Origin: Bacteroidales bacterium
Lineage (GTDB): Bacteria > Bacteroidota > Bacteroidia > Bacteroidales > Paludibacteraceae
Direction: 5' to 3'
DNA length: 64,000 nucleotides
Assembly (NCBI GenBank): GCA_015061115.1
Contig: SUXE01000003.1
Span: 124,001-188,000, forward strand
In this document: one piece after another, positions 6,872 to 16,532 of the stretch
How the letters are laid out: each line of letters opens with the position of its first letter
Numbering within the stretch: position 1 is the stretch's first letter
Notes under the pieces: model-generated
Seen by the model: the letters and a program-made list of their open reading frames with translations, nothing else
Databases searched by the model: none
What the model was told of the DNA's origin: nothing
Position numbers and translations under genes: made by a program

Positions 6872-9800
6872 TTATTTTACCAGTATTTTGTTTCCGTTGA
6901 TGATATACACTCCTTTTGGCATATCAGTCAGATTGGATTTCTTGCGGACGAGACGACCTTGAATATCATAGACGTCGTCGCTGGTATGCTCGACGCTGAT
7001 ATTTTTGACGTCTGTAAGATTTTCCACGTAGAAGAGTTGGAAATTGTCGTATGCCACCCAGTCTGCGGATATAGTGGACTGTTTGCGTATTCCCAGTCGC
7101 AACGTCTCCCCCTCGTCGATTTTAATGCTTACAGAGACGGGAGTGTATGCGTTCGCGTCGTTGAGCGCGGAGGATGCCTGGGTGAGATTATCAGGGTATG
7201 TGTATGGGTTGTATGTATAGGCGGACGAACTGAACAGGTTTGGCAGCGGAGTGGCGACATCGTTTGCATATAGTTGCGCGTTGCGAGTCGACGTTGCGTT
7301 GTCCTGCCATGCTTGATAGCCCGCACTGATTGATCCTGCTCTGTAGAAAGCTTTACATCTGATGGTGTAGACGCCTGCTGGAAGTCCAGTGATCTCCTGC
7401 CAAATGTCAAATGGACGTGAAAACTGTTCCGCTGTCTCGTTGGCATAAGCATTGTAGGCGACACTGAGATCAGCGCCCTGCCATCCCACGTTGTAGCGTG
7501 TGAAAGAGCTGTTAGTGATAAGGCAAGTGAGGTCGGCTGGCTGACCGTTCTGCGCAAGTCTCAACTGGCTCTGCTTATAATTTGCGACAGCTTCTGTCAA
7601 AGCTGCGTATGCACTGCTGACGGTAGTTGTACTTGATGCGTTGAGAGCACGAGTCGCTGTGGTATAGGCTTGCTTGAGCTCATTGTCCTTGGTCTCGTTG
7701 ACGTAGTTTTTTACTTCCTTCACTAAGTTCTTTAATGCCTGACGTTCTGCATCCGGATTTTCTAAACGGTCGGTGTACTGCATTGCTGTCGCACGTCGTC
7801 CTATCTCCATCACTTGATCGGGAGAGAGAGCGGTGTCGAAGATGAGGAAGTCGTCGAACAGTGCGTTCTCCATGATGGCGTCGGAGGTGAATGGAGAGTG
7901 TCCGATGGTGAAACGTGTGATGTCGTTGATAAACGACGATGGCTTCTGTTTCACGTTTATCTCGTTTTTGAGGTGACCGTCAACATAGATGCGTCCGACG
8001 TTGCCCTGCTGTGTGTAGGTGACGTTGTGCCAATCGCCGACGCTGAGGCCAGAGTAGGAGTGCACACCTTCTGTGGTTTCATTCTTGATCTCGTAGTACC
8101 AGTCGCTGTTGCCTCCAGTGTTGACGAGCCCTATATACTGGTCGGTGCCATGTTCTAATGAGTAAGCCCAGCAGAATTTGCCGGTGTTGTTTCCTATACG
8201 TTGCAGCATATTGATGCTCACGGTGTAATCTTCTGCGGTGCCAAGAGCATGTTTGGCTGCAGATAGAGGTATATTCAAATAACTGCCTTCACCCTTTAGA
8301 CCTGTGGCGAGCACATGGTTGCCGTCATCAAGGGTGATGATGGATGCCTTTCCAGCAAGGTCGCCGGTATATGTGCCGCTATCGTCTGTCGGTTTCCCAT
8401 CTTCAAAGCTAAAGCTGAGGACAGGATTAGGCAGTGGTTCTGGTTGAGGTGGCGTGACATTGTCGACATGCACACGTATCACACCTACAGAATAGGCTGG
8501 ACATTCGTAAGCTATCGTGCCATCATCCTTGACGGTCAGTTGCTGAGTGCGTGGCACGATATATTTTGGTTTTGCCGTTGTGTTCTCATCTGTGCCTTTG
8601 GCTGCGGAGAGTATCTCTGCTTCAGCTGTCTTGGCTTGACCGCCTGATAGGACAAGGGCTACATCCTTAGATGAATTTGTTGGGTTGACAACTTTTATGT
8701 ACATCATGCCGGTCTCATCGTCGATGCTGGCTGATGTGTAGACGGTGCGGTTTCCGTATGCACGGAGTTTGGCGTTGATGATGACTTCACCGTTGAGATA
8801 GCAGCGCACATTTTGACCTTCCTTTAAGATACGGATTGTATATTCCTTGCCAGTGGTGAGTGATCCTGCTTTTTCTCCAAGGACGCTTTTAAATCCGTTT
8901 TGGCATTGCTCCACGGCGTGTTTGGTATTGCCCCATCCTCCAAGATTGAGCCATGCATAGTTGTTTTCGTCGATGTAGTTGAAGATGATGAGGAACCCTT
9001 CCGAACCGCTTTGTTTCGTGGCATGAACAGTCATGTCGAGATTTGTCAGGTCATATAAGTTTCTCGTCACGCAACGGACATCTGTTTGTGATGCGTTGGT
9101 TTGCGTGAAGGAGCCAGCAGAAGTGCTGATGTTCCATGATCCATTTGATGTTTTCCAGTCGGTGGAAGCAGTCTTGTTGCCTGAGATGACGGTGCCGTTT
9201 GTAATCTTCGCCTGAAAATTGGTGAATGTGGCGGCGGTAGACCATGTGCCGATGCCGATTGCACTCTTATTGGAGTCGAGGTTGACACCGTTGCCCTTCT
9301 CAGTCCAGTTGATGTTTTGTTTTCCTATATTGTTTGAGAACATTTTCTGGACGTAGTATGAAGGTGTTCCGTAGCTCATCGAACTGTTGAATCGGATCAT
9401 GTCTGGACGCCAGTTGAAGTCGTCTTCGTGGGTGAAAATAGGTGCGTAGCTCATCATTCTGACTGCTTCACTGTTGTTCTCGCACCCCTGCATAAACACT
9501 GCTTCGCCTATGGCTGCGTTCATGTTTCCGAGAGTTCCATAGTCTTTTGTCACGGCATATTCTCCCACGTATATATGTGTGGTGGATTTGGACTGGTTGT
9601 CGTAACGGTCGTACTGACTGATGAAGAATTCTGGAGAGTCGTAGTAGTGCTCGTCTTTCAGTTCCACGGGCTCTGTGATGTCGTCGAACCAATAGCTGTT
9701 AGCGATGAGATGCAGGTCGGGCCAACGAGTTTTGATGGCATTGTAGAACTGCATGTAGCGTTTCATGTAGTCGTCTCGGTTGAGCATAAACTCCTGCTCG

Positions 9801-10900
9801 TTGCCGATCTCCAAGTATTTCAGGTTGAAAGGTTCGGGATGGCCGTTCTGTGCACGCATACGTCCATAGAATGTCTCTGTGCCTCCGTTGGCATACTCGA
9901 TGGCGTCGAGTGCCTCCTGAATGAACGGATCAATATCGTTTTCATCTACCTTCCAATCGTGTCCGATACCGATGTTCACCACAAACATGGCGTTGGCACC
10001 GAGGTCTTCCGCTAGTTCGAGATATTCGTGGTAGCCCTGTCCGTCAGTCACTTTGTACTTCCAGTTGCGGTTGATATGTCCCGGACGTTCCTCGATTGGT
10101 CCGACAGTCTTCTTCCATTCAAAACGGTTGGTGAATCCGTCGCCCCATGATCCTTCTATGTAGCAGCCTCCTGGGAAACGCATGAAACGGGGATGCATGT
10201 CGGCTAACATCTGAGCCAAGTCGGGACGACAACCGTTTTTGCGTCCTTTGAATGTGGGAGGAAACAGACTGACAACGTCCAAATAAATTATTCCTTTTTT
10301 GTCGCCTTTCAAAGCCAGATAACCATGGGCATCCGCACCTGTTGCTTTGAATTTGACAGTGTATTTCTTCCATTCTTGTGTGGCCTTGACGTTGATGGTA
10401 GTGCTTCCTAAATTTTGTCCATTGGCATTTTGCAGCTCTGCGACGATATTGCCGTCGTAGCTATCTTCGGCACGGAGCCAGAAAGAAAGATCGTATTCGC
10501 GTCCGGCGACGATATTGATTCCCCAGTAACCTTCGTTGCGTACACCTGTATTGGCGGATTTCATGTTGACTTTCAGTGATCGCAACTGAACAGCGTTGAG
10601 CATTTTGTCTGCCGTCAGACTCATCTCTGCATTGCCCACAGTGCTCCAACTCATAGGCTTATCCATGTCTTCTTCGAAAGAACGGTTGCGAACCAGCTCG
10701 GCGTAGAGCCCACCGTCTCCTGCATGATTTATCTCTTCATAGAAAATGCCATAATGATCTTCCGTGACGAGATCTCCACGGTTGTTGAGATTGAAATTGA
10801 GTTCTATCTGGGCTTGCACGGATGTGATGCCGACTGCAAGAAGAAACAGGATCATGAGCCGGTGTCCTGCAGTTGTGATTTTTGTAATAAAATGTGTCAT
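6872..10900 (-). CDS. Secreted multi-module GH51 alpha-L-arabinofuranosidase
   Basis: 1342 residues, about twice the usual GH51 length. Order: signal peptide 1-30; start of the GH51 core (YGIFYEEINHAGDGG); inserted CBM4/9-like beta-sandwich ~75-215; catalytic barrel ~220-560 with acid/base E368 in LEIGNEQ and nucleophile E447 in YVGEYAV; a jelly-roll module ~570-720 (NYAWLNLGGWGN) resembling GH16-like/DUF1080 sandwiches; a LamG-like module ~830-1040; a helical linker ~1050-1110; another beta-sandwich; and the export-type tail DVYDIQGRLV ... GVYIINGNKI. Both catalytic residues are present, so I expect an active enzyme removing arabinose from arabinoxylan or arabinan outside the cell, with added sugar binding. 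A HEAT-protein gene precedes it by 133 bp on the same strand; no sugar transporter adjoins it. Confidence 0.9.
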   Translation of the reverse strand: MTHFITKITTAGHRLMILFLLAVGITSVQAQIELNFNLNNRGDLVTEDHYGIFYEEINHAGDGGLYAELVRNRSFEEDMDKPMSWSTVGNAEMSLTADKMLNAVQLRSLKVNMKSANTGVRNEGYWGINIVAGREYDLSFWLRAEDSYDGNIVAELQNANGQNLGSTTINVKATQEWKKYTVKFKATGADAHGYLALKGDKKGIIYLDVVSLFPPTFKGRKNGCRPDLAQMLADMHPRFMRFPGGCYIEGSWGDGFTNRFEWKKTVGPIEERPGHINRNWKYKVTDGQGYHEYLELAEDLGANAMFVVNIGIGHDWKVDENDIDPFIQEALDAIEYANGGTETFYGRMRAQNGHPEPFNLKYLEIGNEQEFMLNRDDYMKRYMQFYNAIKTRWPDLHLIANSYWFDDITEPVELKDEHYYDSPEFFISQYDRYDNQSKSTTHIYVGEYAVTKDYGTLGNMNAAIGEAVFMQGCENNSEAVRMMSYAPIFTHEDDFNWRPDMIRFNSSMSYGTPSYYVQKMFSNNIGKQNINWTEKGNGVNLDSNKSAIGIGTWSTAATFTNFQAKITNGTVISGNKTASTDWKTSNGSWNISTSAGSFTQTNASQTDVRCVTRNLYDLTNLDMTVHATKQSGSEGFLIIFNYIDENNYAWLNLGGWGNTKHAVEQCQNGFKSVLGEKAGSLTTGKEYTIRILKEGQNVRCYLNGEVIINAKLRAYGNRTVYTSASIDDETGMMYIKVVNPTNSSKDVALVLSGGQAKTAEAEILSAAKGTDENTTAKPKYIVPRTQQLTVKDDGTIAYECPAYSVGVIRVHVDNVTPPQPEPLPNPVLSFSFEDGKPTDDSGTYTGDLAGKASIITLDDGNHVLATGLKGEGSYLNIPLSAAKHALGTAEDYTVSINMLQRIGNNTGKFCWAYSLEHGTDQYIGLVNTGGNSDWYYEIKNETTEGVHSYSGLSVGDWHNVTYTQQGNVGRIYVDGHLKNEINVKQKPSSFINDITRFTIGHSPFTSDAIMENALFDDFLIFDTALSPDQVMEIGRRATAMQYTDRLENPDAERQALKNLVKEVKNYVNETKDNELKQAYTTATRALNASSTTTVSSAYAALTEAVANYKQSQLRLAQNGQPADLTCLITNSSFTRYNVGWQGADLSVAYNAYANETAEQFSRPFDIWQEITGLPAGVYTIRCKAFYRAGSISAGYQAWQDNATSTRNAQLYANDVATPLPNLFSSSAYTYNPYTYPDNLTQASSALNDANAYTPVSVSIKIDEGETLRLGIRKQSTISADWVAYDNFQLFYVENLTDVKNISVEHTSDDVYDIQGRLVRKKSNLTDMPKGVYIINGNKILVK

Positions 10901-11033
10901 TATGTTATATTTAGAGCTTTGTCAAGCTAGACGCTGAAAAATAGTTCAAAAAAATCAACGAACCAAGAAAATGCGACAAATTCTAAGAATATGTTCAATT
11001 TTATTGAAAAATTTTGAACGACTTCTAAAAACT

Positions 11034-11651
11034 CTATTTTGCTGCACGTATCGCTCCCTGGCAATGGATCTTCACCACACGGTTGCTGTCGGTTTCGGCG
11101 ATGTTTCGTAGTCGCTCAATGTATGATTTGACAAAATCAGGTTTGCGTTTCCCGAGGACACGGAATATTTCTGGAGCCTCCATCCTTACTCGGTCGTCGC
11201 TGTCGTGAAGCAATTCAGCAAACAGTGGCATGTGATCCTTGTAGGGATCAGGTGTGTTGGTGGCGATATTTTCCGACGCCCAGATGAAAGCCAGTCTGAC
11301 GCTCGCATCCTCGTCGTGGGCAAAACGGAATAGATCATTCCAATATGGCTCGACGGAATTGAAACATCCCCGTCCGATTCTGCCGAGTGCGTTGATGGCA
11401 CGTTCACGTAGAAGAGACTCAGTACTGTCGCGGAAAGAAGCAATCGTCGCGACGCTGCTTTTGATCGACGAAGGGAATGCGAGTCCCATCTCACCGAGCA
11501 TCCACAATGCTTTCGACTTTATTTTCACCGATTCCGACGTGAGTAATGATTCTACGTATGGAATATTCTCTTCCCATGCCTCTTTATTTTTCGTCAAAGT
11601 TCCGAGACTTTTGTATAATTCTGTATCTGTCATTATTGTATATGGATTCAT
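11034..11651 (-). CDS. HEAT-repeat protein
   Basis: 205 residues, no signal peptide or membrane segment. It consists of paired helices of HEAT/PBS-lyase type, with repeat signatures such as IKSKALWMLGEMG, LRERAINALGRIGRG, VRLAFIWASENIA and VRMEAPEIFRVLG. Proteins like this are scaffolds, and DNA alkylation-repair-like proteins share the fold, but no catalytic motif is visible. Start alternatives are 11651 and the ATG at 11633 (MTDTELYKSL). It lies 34 bp after the flavodoxin-cyclophilin gene, so it may be the last gene of the AraC-cluster transcript. Confidence 0.75.
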   Translation of the reverse strand: MNPYTIMTDTELYKSLGTLTKNKEAWEENIPYVESLLTSESVKIKSKALWMLGEMGLAFPSSIKSSVATIASFRDSTESLLRERAINALGRIGRGCFNSVEPYWNDLFRFAHDEDASVRLAFIWASENIATNTPDPYKDHMPLFAELLHDSDDRVRMEAPEIFRVLGKRKPDFVKSYIERLRNIAETDSNRVVKIHCQGAIRAAK

Positions 11652-11685
11652 ACTATAATGTCATGAGTTAAAAAACGGATGACAT

Positions 11686-12750
11686 TCAATGTTTTATTAG
11701 TTTCTTGCCTCCTATAACATAAATTTTGTCATCTGACAGATATCTGGCCTTCCGACCTAGCATGTCGTATGTCAGGTCGGTGCTTTTTGAAGACGGGATG
11801 TCATTTATTTTGGAATCAGATGATAGAGAGATCGTTATAGTGCAGTTGCCATTGCCTAAAAAGTCTTTCAATTCTGATTGTGTGATATTGTCGATCTTTC
11901 CTATTCTCGTGAAATTCCAAGAATTGACGTCATAATAGATACATAGATTCTCTCCTTGATACAAAATCAAGTCGCCAGGCTCTGTGGTGATCTGCTCGTC
12001 GTTTGTGGGGAATGTTTGTCCCATAGATCCTACTTTCTCAAAATTCCCATAATCGTGTGCTTCATAAGAGATCGGACTCTTTTTCAAAGAGGCAACGATG
12101 GCTTGTGAGGAACTGTTATCAAGCAACGAAGCAGTGAGTGTCTTGTCGTCGATGGTGATCAACAATTTTTCAGCCATATAATTTGTGAAATTTAATGTGG
12201 TTATCCAGTCGTCAAGTAGAGATGCCATGTCGCTACGGTTCTTGTCGTTAATCCAAAGAGATTCATTGCTGAATTTTCCTTCAGGCACGAGTCGCTTTGC
12301 ATCTGCTATTACGGATTGAATGCCACTGCTTGAACTTGACACAATCAAACCGATATTTTTACCTTCCATATATTTACCGTTTTCAAATAGAAACGATTGC
12401 ATCGGAGCAGCCATATTGCTCCACCATAGAGGAGTGGCAATGATGATATTGTCGTATTTGTCGAAATCAATATTTGTAGGTTTTATGGAAGGGTAGCTTT
12501 CAGCGACGTCGGGATTGTTGCGTATGGCAGATATCAAAGCACTGCCTATGGCATAGTTGTTTGCTTCATATTTCAGTCCTTCTTCTGCTGGCAGAATCTC
12601 AACGACATCCGCATTTTGTGTTTTGATTAACTCATCAACGATGCTTTTGACGTTGCCTGTGTAGCTGTAGTATGTCACAAGAGTTTTGCCCTGTGCTGTA
12701 AGCATGTTTATGATCAGGAAACTGAATAATGAAAAAAGGATCTTCTTCAT
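11686..12750 (-). CDS. Exported flavodoxin fused to a cyclophilin-like domain, with secretion-type tail
   Basis: About 354 residues. The ATG at 12750 gives a clear signal peptide (MKKILFSLFSFLIINMLTAQ); the longer in-frame start at 12795 would bury it. Residues ~22-185 are a flavodoxin fold with the FMN phosphate loop YSYTGNVKSI and the WW-containing segment ATPLWWSNM. Residues ~190-310 are a beta-rich cyclophilin-like domain (EAHDYGNFEKVGSMGQTFP, DLILYQGENLCIYYD). The C-terminus ends in an export-type tail (DMLGRKARYL ... KIYVIGGKKL), unusual for a flavodoxin. It is one of three exported flavodoxins in this cluster; I infer periplasmic or surface redox work. Confidence 0.83.
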   Translation of the reverse strand: MKKILFSLFSFLIINMLTAQGKTLVTYYSYTGNVKSIVDELIKTQNADVVEILPAEEGLKYEANNYAIGSALISAIRNNPDVAESYPSIKPTNIDFDKYDNIIIATPLWWSNMAAPMQSFLFENGKYMEGKNIGLIVSSSSSGIQSVIADAKRLVPEGKFSNESLWINDKNRSDMASLLDDWITTLNFTNYMAEKLLITIDDKTLTASLLDNSSSQAIVASLKKSPISYEAHDYGNFEKVGSMGQTFPTNDEQITTEPGDLILYQGENLCIYYDVNSWNFTRIGKIDNITQSELKDFLGNGNCTITISLSSDSKINDIPSSKSTDLTYDMLGRKARYLSDDKIYVIGGKKLIKH

Positions 12751-12856
12751 GACTGTAAATCTTTTTTGATGTTGTTCCTCTTTATTCCAGCACATCTATT
12801 TGACATGGGAAGAACTGTAAGTCTGCGGAATTCAAATTAATCCTTAATCTGTTTGA

Positions 12857-13414
12857 TTATTTTCCGCAAAAAGCCTTCAGTTCTTTCTCACTTGCGTAGT
12901 TGAGAAGCTTTCCGTTTTTGATATTGATATTAGGGTAGGATGCCTTTAGGTCTTTGAGTGCCTTGTCAACGGTGCTGCCTCCACTTGTGGCGAACAAAAA
13001 TACCGTCTTGCCACTAAAGTCGTAGCTTTCGAAGAATGTGTTGATGATGGTTGGGCAAGTGTACCACCAGATAGGGAATCCCACAAAGATTGTCTGATAG
13101 TCACCCATGTTGGAAAGTTTGTCGGTGATGGCAGGACGTGACGATTTGTCCGCCATCTCCACTGATGAGCGACTCTGCTTGTCGTGCCAGTTAAGGTCGG
13201 CATCGGAATATTTCTGAGCTGGTTTGATCTCGTGAAGATCTGCCTCTGCAACTTTTGCAAGACTCTTTGCAACTTTTTCTGTTGTTCCTGAAGCCGAAAA
13301 ATAGGCTACTAATGTTTTTTCCATTTTTGTATTACCTTTAGAATTAGTACTTTGTGAATAGACACTGAGACTCATAGTCAAGAGTGCTACCAAAATCATT
13401 GTTAATTTTTGCAT
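12857..13414 (-). CDS. Exported flavodoxin
   Basis: 185 residues with an N-terminal signal peptide (MQKLTMILVALLTMSLSVYSQ). The flavodoxin domain starts at KTLVAYFSASGTTEKVAK, where SASGTT forms the FMN phosphate loop. VGFPIWWYTCP and ATSGGSTV are the further FMN-binding loops typical of the flavodoxin_4 group. It lies 26 bp downstream of the alcohol dehydrogenase gene. An inner ATG before KTLVAYF would give a cytosolic form; the signal sequence argues for the longer one. Confidence 0.85.
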   Translation of the reverse strand: MQKLTMILVALLTMSLSVYSQSTNSKGNTKMEKTLVAYFSASGTTEKVAKSLAKVAEADLHEIKPAQKYSDADLNWHDKQSRSSVEMADKSSRPAITDKLSNMGDYQTIFVGFPIWWYTCPTIINTFFESYDFSGKTVFLFATSGGSTVDKALKDLKASYPNINIKNGKLLNYASEKELKAFCGK

Positions 13415-13440
13415 ATTAATATGTTTTTTTGTTTGTCACA

Positions 13441-14613
13441 TCACATACTTTCTTTTAATATCTCCGTCACATCGTCTTTGCTGAGATTCAGATATCCAGC
13501 TGGATAAATCACAGTGGTTTTTGTAATGCCCTGAATCATCTCGTTGGTGGCCCCCAATTCGCTGATGGTGAGTGGTAACCCAATCTCCAACATCCAATCT
13601 CTTAGGGCTTGTAAGCCCTTTTCTGCCAACTGCTCATCAGTCAGACCATCGGCAGATATATTCCACACATTTTTAGCGAAGCGAACAAACTTAGGCAAAC
13701 CATTCTTCATGGCTCGACGGTAGTATGCCATTGAGACAGACGCCAATGCATAGCCATGAGGGGCATGCGTCCAAGCTCCCACACTGTGTCCAATCATGTG
13801 TACCATCCAGTCTTCCTTTTTGCCCAGTCCGATGAGCGTGTTCAGTGCCCAAGTAGCCGTCCACATGATGTTAGAGCGGGCTTCGTAGTCTTGCGGATTC
13901 TTAACGGCGATACGGCTGCTGTGAATCACAGAACGCATTAGACCCTCTGACAGATAGTCGCTGGTATTGTCGTCGAAATCAGAGAAGTACTGTTCCATGA
14001 TGTGGTTCATAATGTCGTAGATGCCCGCCTTCATCTGGTTTTCAGGCACTGTCATTGTGAATTTCGGGTTCAGGATAGAAAACTTTGGCATCAGACGGCT
14101 GTCGAACACGTGACCCACCTTGAATGTATGCTCTGCATCGGTAATCACCGTGCCTGCATTCATCTCCGAGCCTGTGCCAGCCATCGTCAGCACGCAACCT
14201 ACAGGCAACAATTTCTGATCAGCATCGGGCTGTTTCTGTTTCAACCAGAACCTATCCCAGTAATCACCTTCGTAGTAAACCGAGGCTGCCACCGCTTTTG
14301 AGTAGTCGCACACACTGCCACCACCTAGGGCGAGAATCAGGTCCACGTTGTTCTCTCGAGCAATTTTCACACCCTCGTTCAGTTTCTCCAGCGTAGGATT
14401 GGTCATCACACCTGGGTTCTCCACGATGATTTTGCCAGCCTTTTTCAGAATGGACAACACTTGGTCGTAGATACCATTACGTTTAACACTGCCACTGCCA
14501 TAGTTCAGTAACACCACGGGACCATAGTTCTTCAACTCGTCTTTGAGAAAGTTCAAGGACTCATCACCAAAATACAATTTGGTGGGGTTATAGTAAGAAA
14601 AGTTTCCTTGCAT
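13441..14613 (-). CDS. Iron-dependent alcohol dehydrogenase (butanol dehydrogenase/YqhD-like)
   Basis: 390 residues, cytosolic. The start MQGNFSYYNPTKLYFG and the nucleotide-binding LALGGGSVCDYSKAVA are classic for group III iron-containing dehydrogenases. The later histidines (IMNHIMEQY, MVHMIGHSVGAWTHAPHG) supply metal ligands. YqhD-like enzymes reduce aldehydes with NADPH. It sits inside the AraC cluster with aldehyde- or quinone-related genes, so aldehyde detoxification is plausible. A more distant paralogue is at 57192-58364. Confidence 0.92.
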   Translation of the reverse strand: MQGNFSYYNPTKLYFGDESLNFLKDELKNYGPVVLLNYGSGSVKRNGIYDQVLSILKKAGKIIVENPGVMTNPTLEKLNEGVKIARENNVDLILALGGGSVCDYSKAVAASVYYEGDYWDRFWLKQKQPDADQKLLPVGCVLTMAGTGSEMNAGTVITDAEHTFKVGHVFDSRLMPKFSILNPKFTMTVPENQMKAGIYDIMNHIMEQYFSDFDDNTSDYLSEGLMRSVIHSSRIAVKNPQDYEARSNIMWTATWALNTLIGLGKKEDWMVHMIGHSVGAWTHAPHGYALASVSMAYYRRAMKNGLPKFVRFAKNVWNISADGLTDEQLAEKGLQALRDWMLEIGLPLTISELGATNEMIQGITKTTVIYPAGYLNLSKDDVTEILKESM

Positions 14614-14724
14614 AATTTTTTTTAATTTGATTTCGATAACCTTTTGTTATTTACAAAGATACAGCATTTTTTTATTTTGAAACTACCAAAAATCTGAAGA
14701 GATTTGCCTAAATTACGGAAGATA

Positions 14725-15180
14725 TTATTTCAGTTTGTTGTATATATCATCCGTCACAGGCTCCAACCACTCGTTCGAGGCTCCTTCCTGCACATCTTTG
14801 TGATATGTCAGATGTTGAAACCATGAATCTTTGGCAGCGCCATGCCAGTGCTTTACGCCTTCAGGAATTTCAATCACCATACCCGGTTTCAGTTCCACTG
14901 GTTTCTTGTCCCACTCCTGATACCAGCCACGACCTGCGACGCAGATTAACACTTGTACTTGTTTGTGGTGGATGTGCCAATTGTTGCGACAGCGAGGCTC
15001 AAAGGTAACGTTATGCAAACCGCCACCCACATTGGCCAGATAACTATTTCCGATGAAATACTGCGCATAGCCAGTATTTGGCTCGCCTTTCGGCCAAGGA
15101 CTGTTCAGTGATTCATATGTCTGTCCATATAATGTTGTCATCGTTAGTATAGCTGTTAAAAATGTTGTGATTCTGTTCAT
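14725..15180 (-). CDS. Exported cupin-domain protein
   Basis: 151 residues. Signal peptide 1-20 (TAILTMTTLYGQ). Single cupin with metal ligands H69 and H71 in NWHIHHKQVQVL and H111/H113 in EGVKHWHG; GRGWYQEWDKKPVELKPGM fills the strand between. Such cupins often accompany carboxymuconolactone-decarboxylase and dehydrogenase genes in clusters of this type. The start codon overlaps the stop of the preceding amidohydrolase gene by ATGA (15177-15180), so translation is coupled. Substrate unknown. Confidence 0.87.
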   Translation of the reverse strand: MNRITTFLTAILTMTTLYGQTYESLNSPWPKGEPNTGYAQYFIGNSYLANVGGGLHNVTFEPRCRNNWHIHHKQVQVLICVAGRGWYQEWDKKPVELKPGMVIEIPEGVKHWHGAAKDSWFQHLTYHKDVQEGASNEWLEPVTDDIYNKLK

Positions 15181-16463
15181 ATTTTAAATATTTCATTCAT
15201 TGTTTCTGGTGTAAGCGACTGAAAATCTTGCAGCTTCAGATACTTCACCATGTGTAGCGTGCTTTGTTTGTACTTCAGGAAGTGGGCTGTCTGTATGTGG
15301 TGCTGGTAGGCCTGCTGCGAGGCGTAGATTTCGAGGATGCGGATTTGGCAGCTGTCCTCCTTGGTCTGCATGGGGAAGAGGCAGACGACGCCTGGTTCCT
15401 CAGCGAGGCTGGCCTTCTGAATCTCGGCAGCGGCTACAAGGTATTCGTTGAGGTACTGCGGATAGACTTCTATCTCGGCGATGCGGACGATGCGATTGCC
15501 GCCTGTGGAAGCCTCCTGTGTGCCCACAAGGCCGCGCCCACGCAGGTCAGCGAGGATGTTCTTCACAGCTACAGGAGCCACGTAGGGATAGTCGGAGCCG
15601 TATAGCAGATGGTCGTGCGAGGTGAGTGTCAGCAGAGCATTGATGGTACTTTCTGTGGGTGAACCGGCAAGGTCGAACCAGAGGCTCGCGATGTTTCGGT
15701 CAAAGTCTATCTCTCCAACCAGCCCATTTTGTCGCATCACGGGGTAGAGGGCTTTCATGCGCGGGATGGCGATGGGCAAATAAGCGCTACAATGTGGCAC
15801 CACAACACGCATTCCTGGGTAGCGTGCCAACACGTTGCGACTAATCATGTTGCACACGGCGTTGGTGGTTTCCGAGAGGTAGCCCTGCATGGCCAATGGG
15901 GTTTGCTGCATGAGGGTATTGTTGACTGGCGATGGCTTGTGGGGATGCAAGATGACGAGTGCATGGCGACTGGCAAGGTACTCCATCAGAGGGTCAAGCG
16001 TCTCGTCGCCAAGATACTGACCATAGACATTGGTGGCCAGTTTCACGCCCACGGTGCCCAGCGTATCAAGGGCATACTGCGCCTCTCGAATGGCAGCCTG
16101 AACATCGGGCAGTGGCAATAAAGCGGCAAAAGCAAAGCGGGCACTGTTACCTCGGCAGATGGCGGCCGCCTGTTCGTTGAACTGACGACAAAGATGATTG
16201 CATTCCTCCTGATCACCGAAGAAAGGATGCGGTGCAGGATGCGTGAGGATGCTTTGTGATATACCCGCCTCATCCATCAGCTGTAAATGCGTCTCTGCCG
16301 ACCATTGAGGCAACGGGAATCCCTCATCAAGCAACATGTTATGTTTAGCTAACGCCGCTCGATATTCCGGCGTAATAAGGTGGCAGTGATAATCCGTCAG
16401 TGTCTGCGCTTGTATATTTGCCATTGTCAATAATGTCAATAGAAACGTTACGATTCTTTTCAT
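15177..16463 (-). CDS. Exported amidohydrolase_2 fused to an antibiotic-biosynthesis-monooxygenase (ABM) domain
   Basis: 428 residues. Signal peptide 1-20. Residues ~22-315 are a metal-dependent TIM-barrel hydrolase of the amidohydrolase_2/ACMSD type: HCH at 26-28, LHPHK, VPHCSAYLP and YGSDYPY give the usual metal and catalytic residues. Residues ~325-428 are a ferredoxin-like ABM domain (VYPQYLNEYLVAAAEIQ ... VCLFPMQTKEDSCQIRILEIY ... HHIQTAHFLKY). The fusion suggests a hydrolase or decarboxylase plus a quinol-type oxygenase on one substrate, outside the cytosol. Coupled by ATGA to the cupin gene. Confidence 0.85.
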   Translation of the reverse strand: MKRIVTFLLTLLTMANIQAQTLTDYHCHLITPEYRAALAKHNMLLDEGFPLPQWSAETHLQLMDEAGISQSILTHPAPHPFFGDQEECNHLCRQFNEQAAAICRGNSARFAFAALLPLPDVQAAIREAQYALDTLGTVGVKLATNVYGQYLGDETLDPLMEYLASRHALVILHPHKPSPVNNTLMQQTPLAMQGYLSETTNAVCNMISRNVLARYPGMRVVVPHCSAYLPIAIPRMKALYPVMRQNGLVGEIDFDRNIASLWFDLAGSPTESTINALLTLTSHDHLLYGSDYPYVAPVAVKNILADLRGRGLVGTQEASTGGNRIVRIAEIEVYPQYLNEYLVAAAEIQKASLAEEPGVVCLFPMQTKEDSCQIRILEIYASQQAYQHHIQTAHFLKYKQSTLHMVKYLKLQDFQSLTPETMNEIFKI

Positions 16464-16532
16464 TTATAGTGATTATTTTAAGACATTGTAAATCGTACCA
16501 ATATGATGCTATGGAGCCATCGTATCCGTGGC

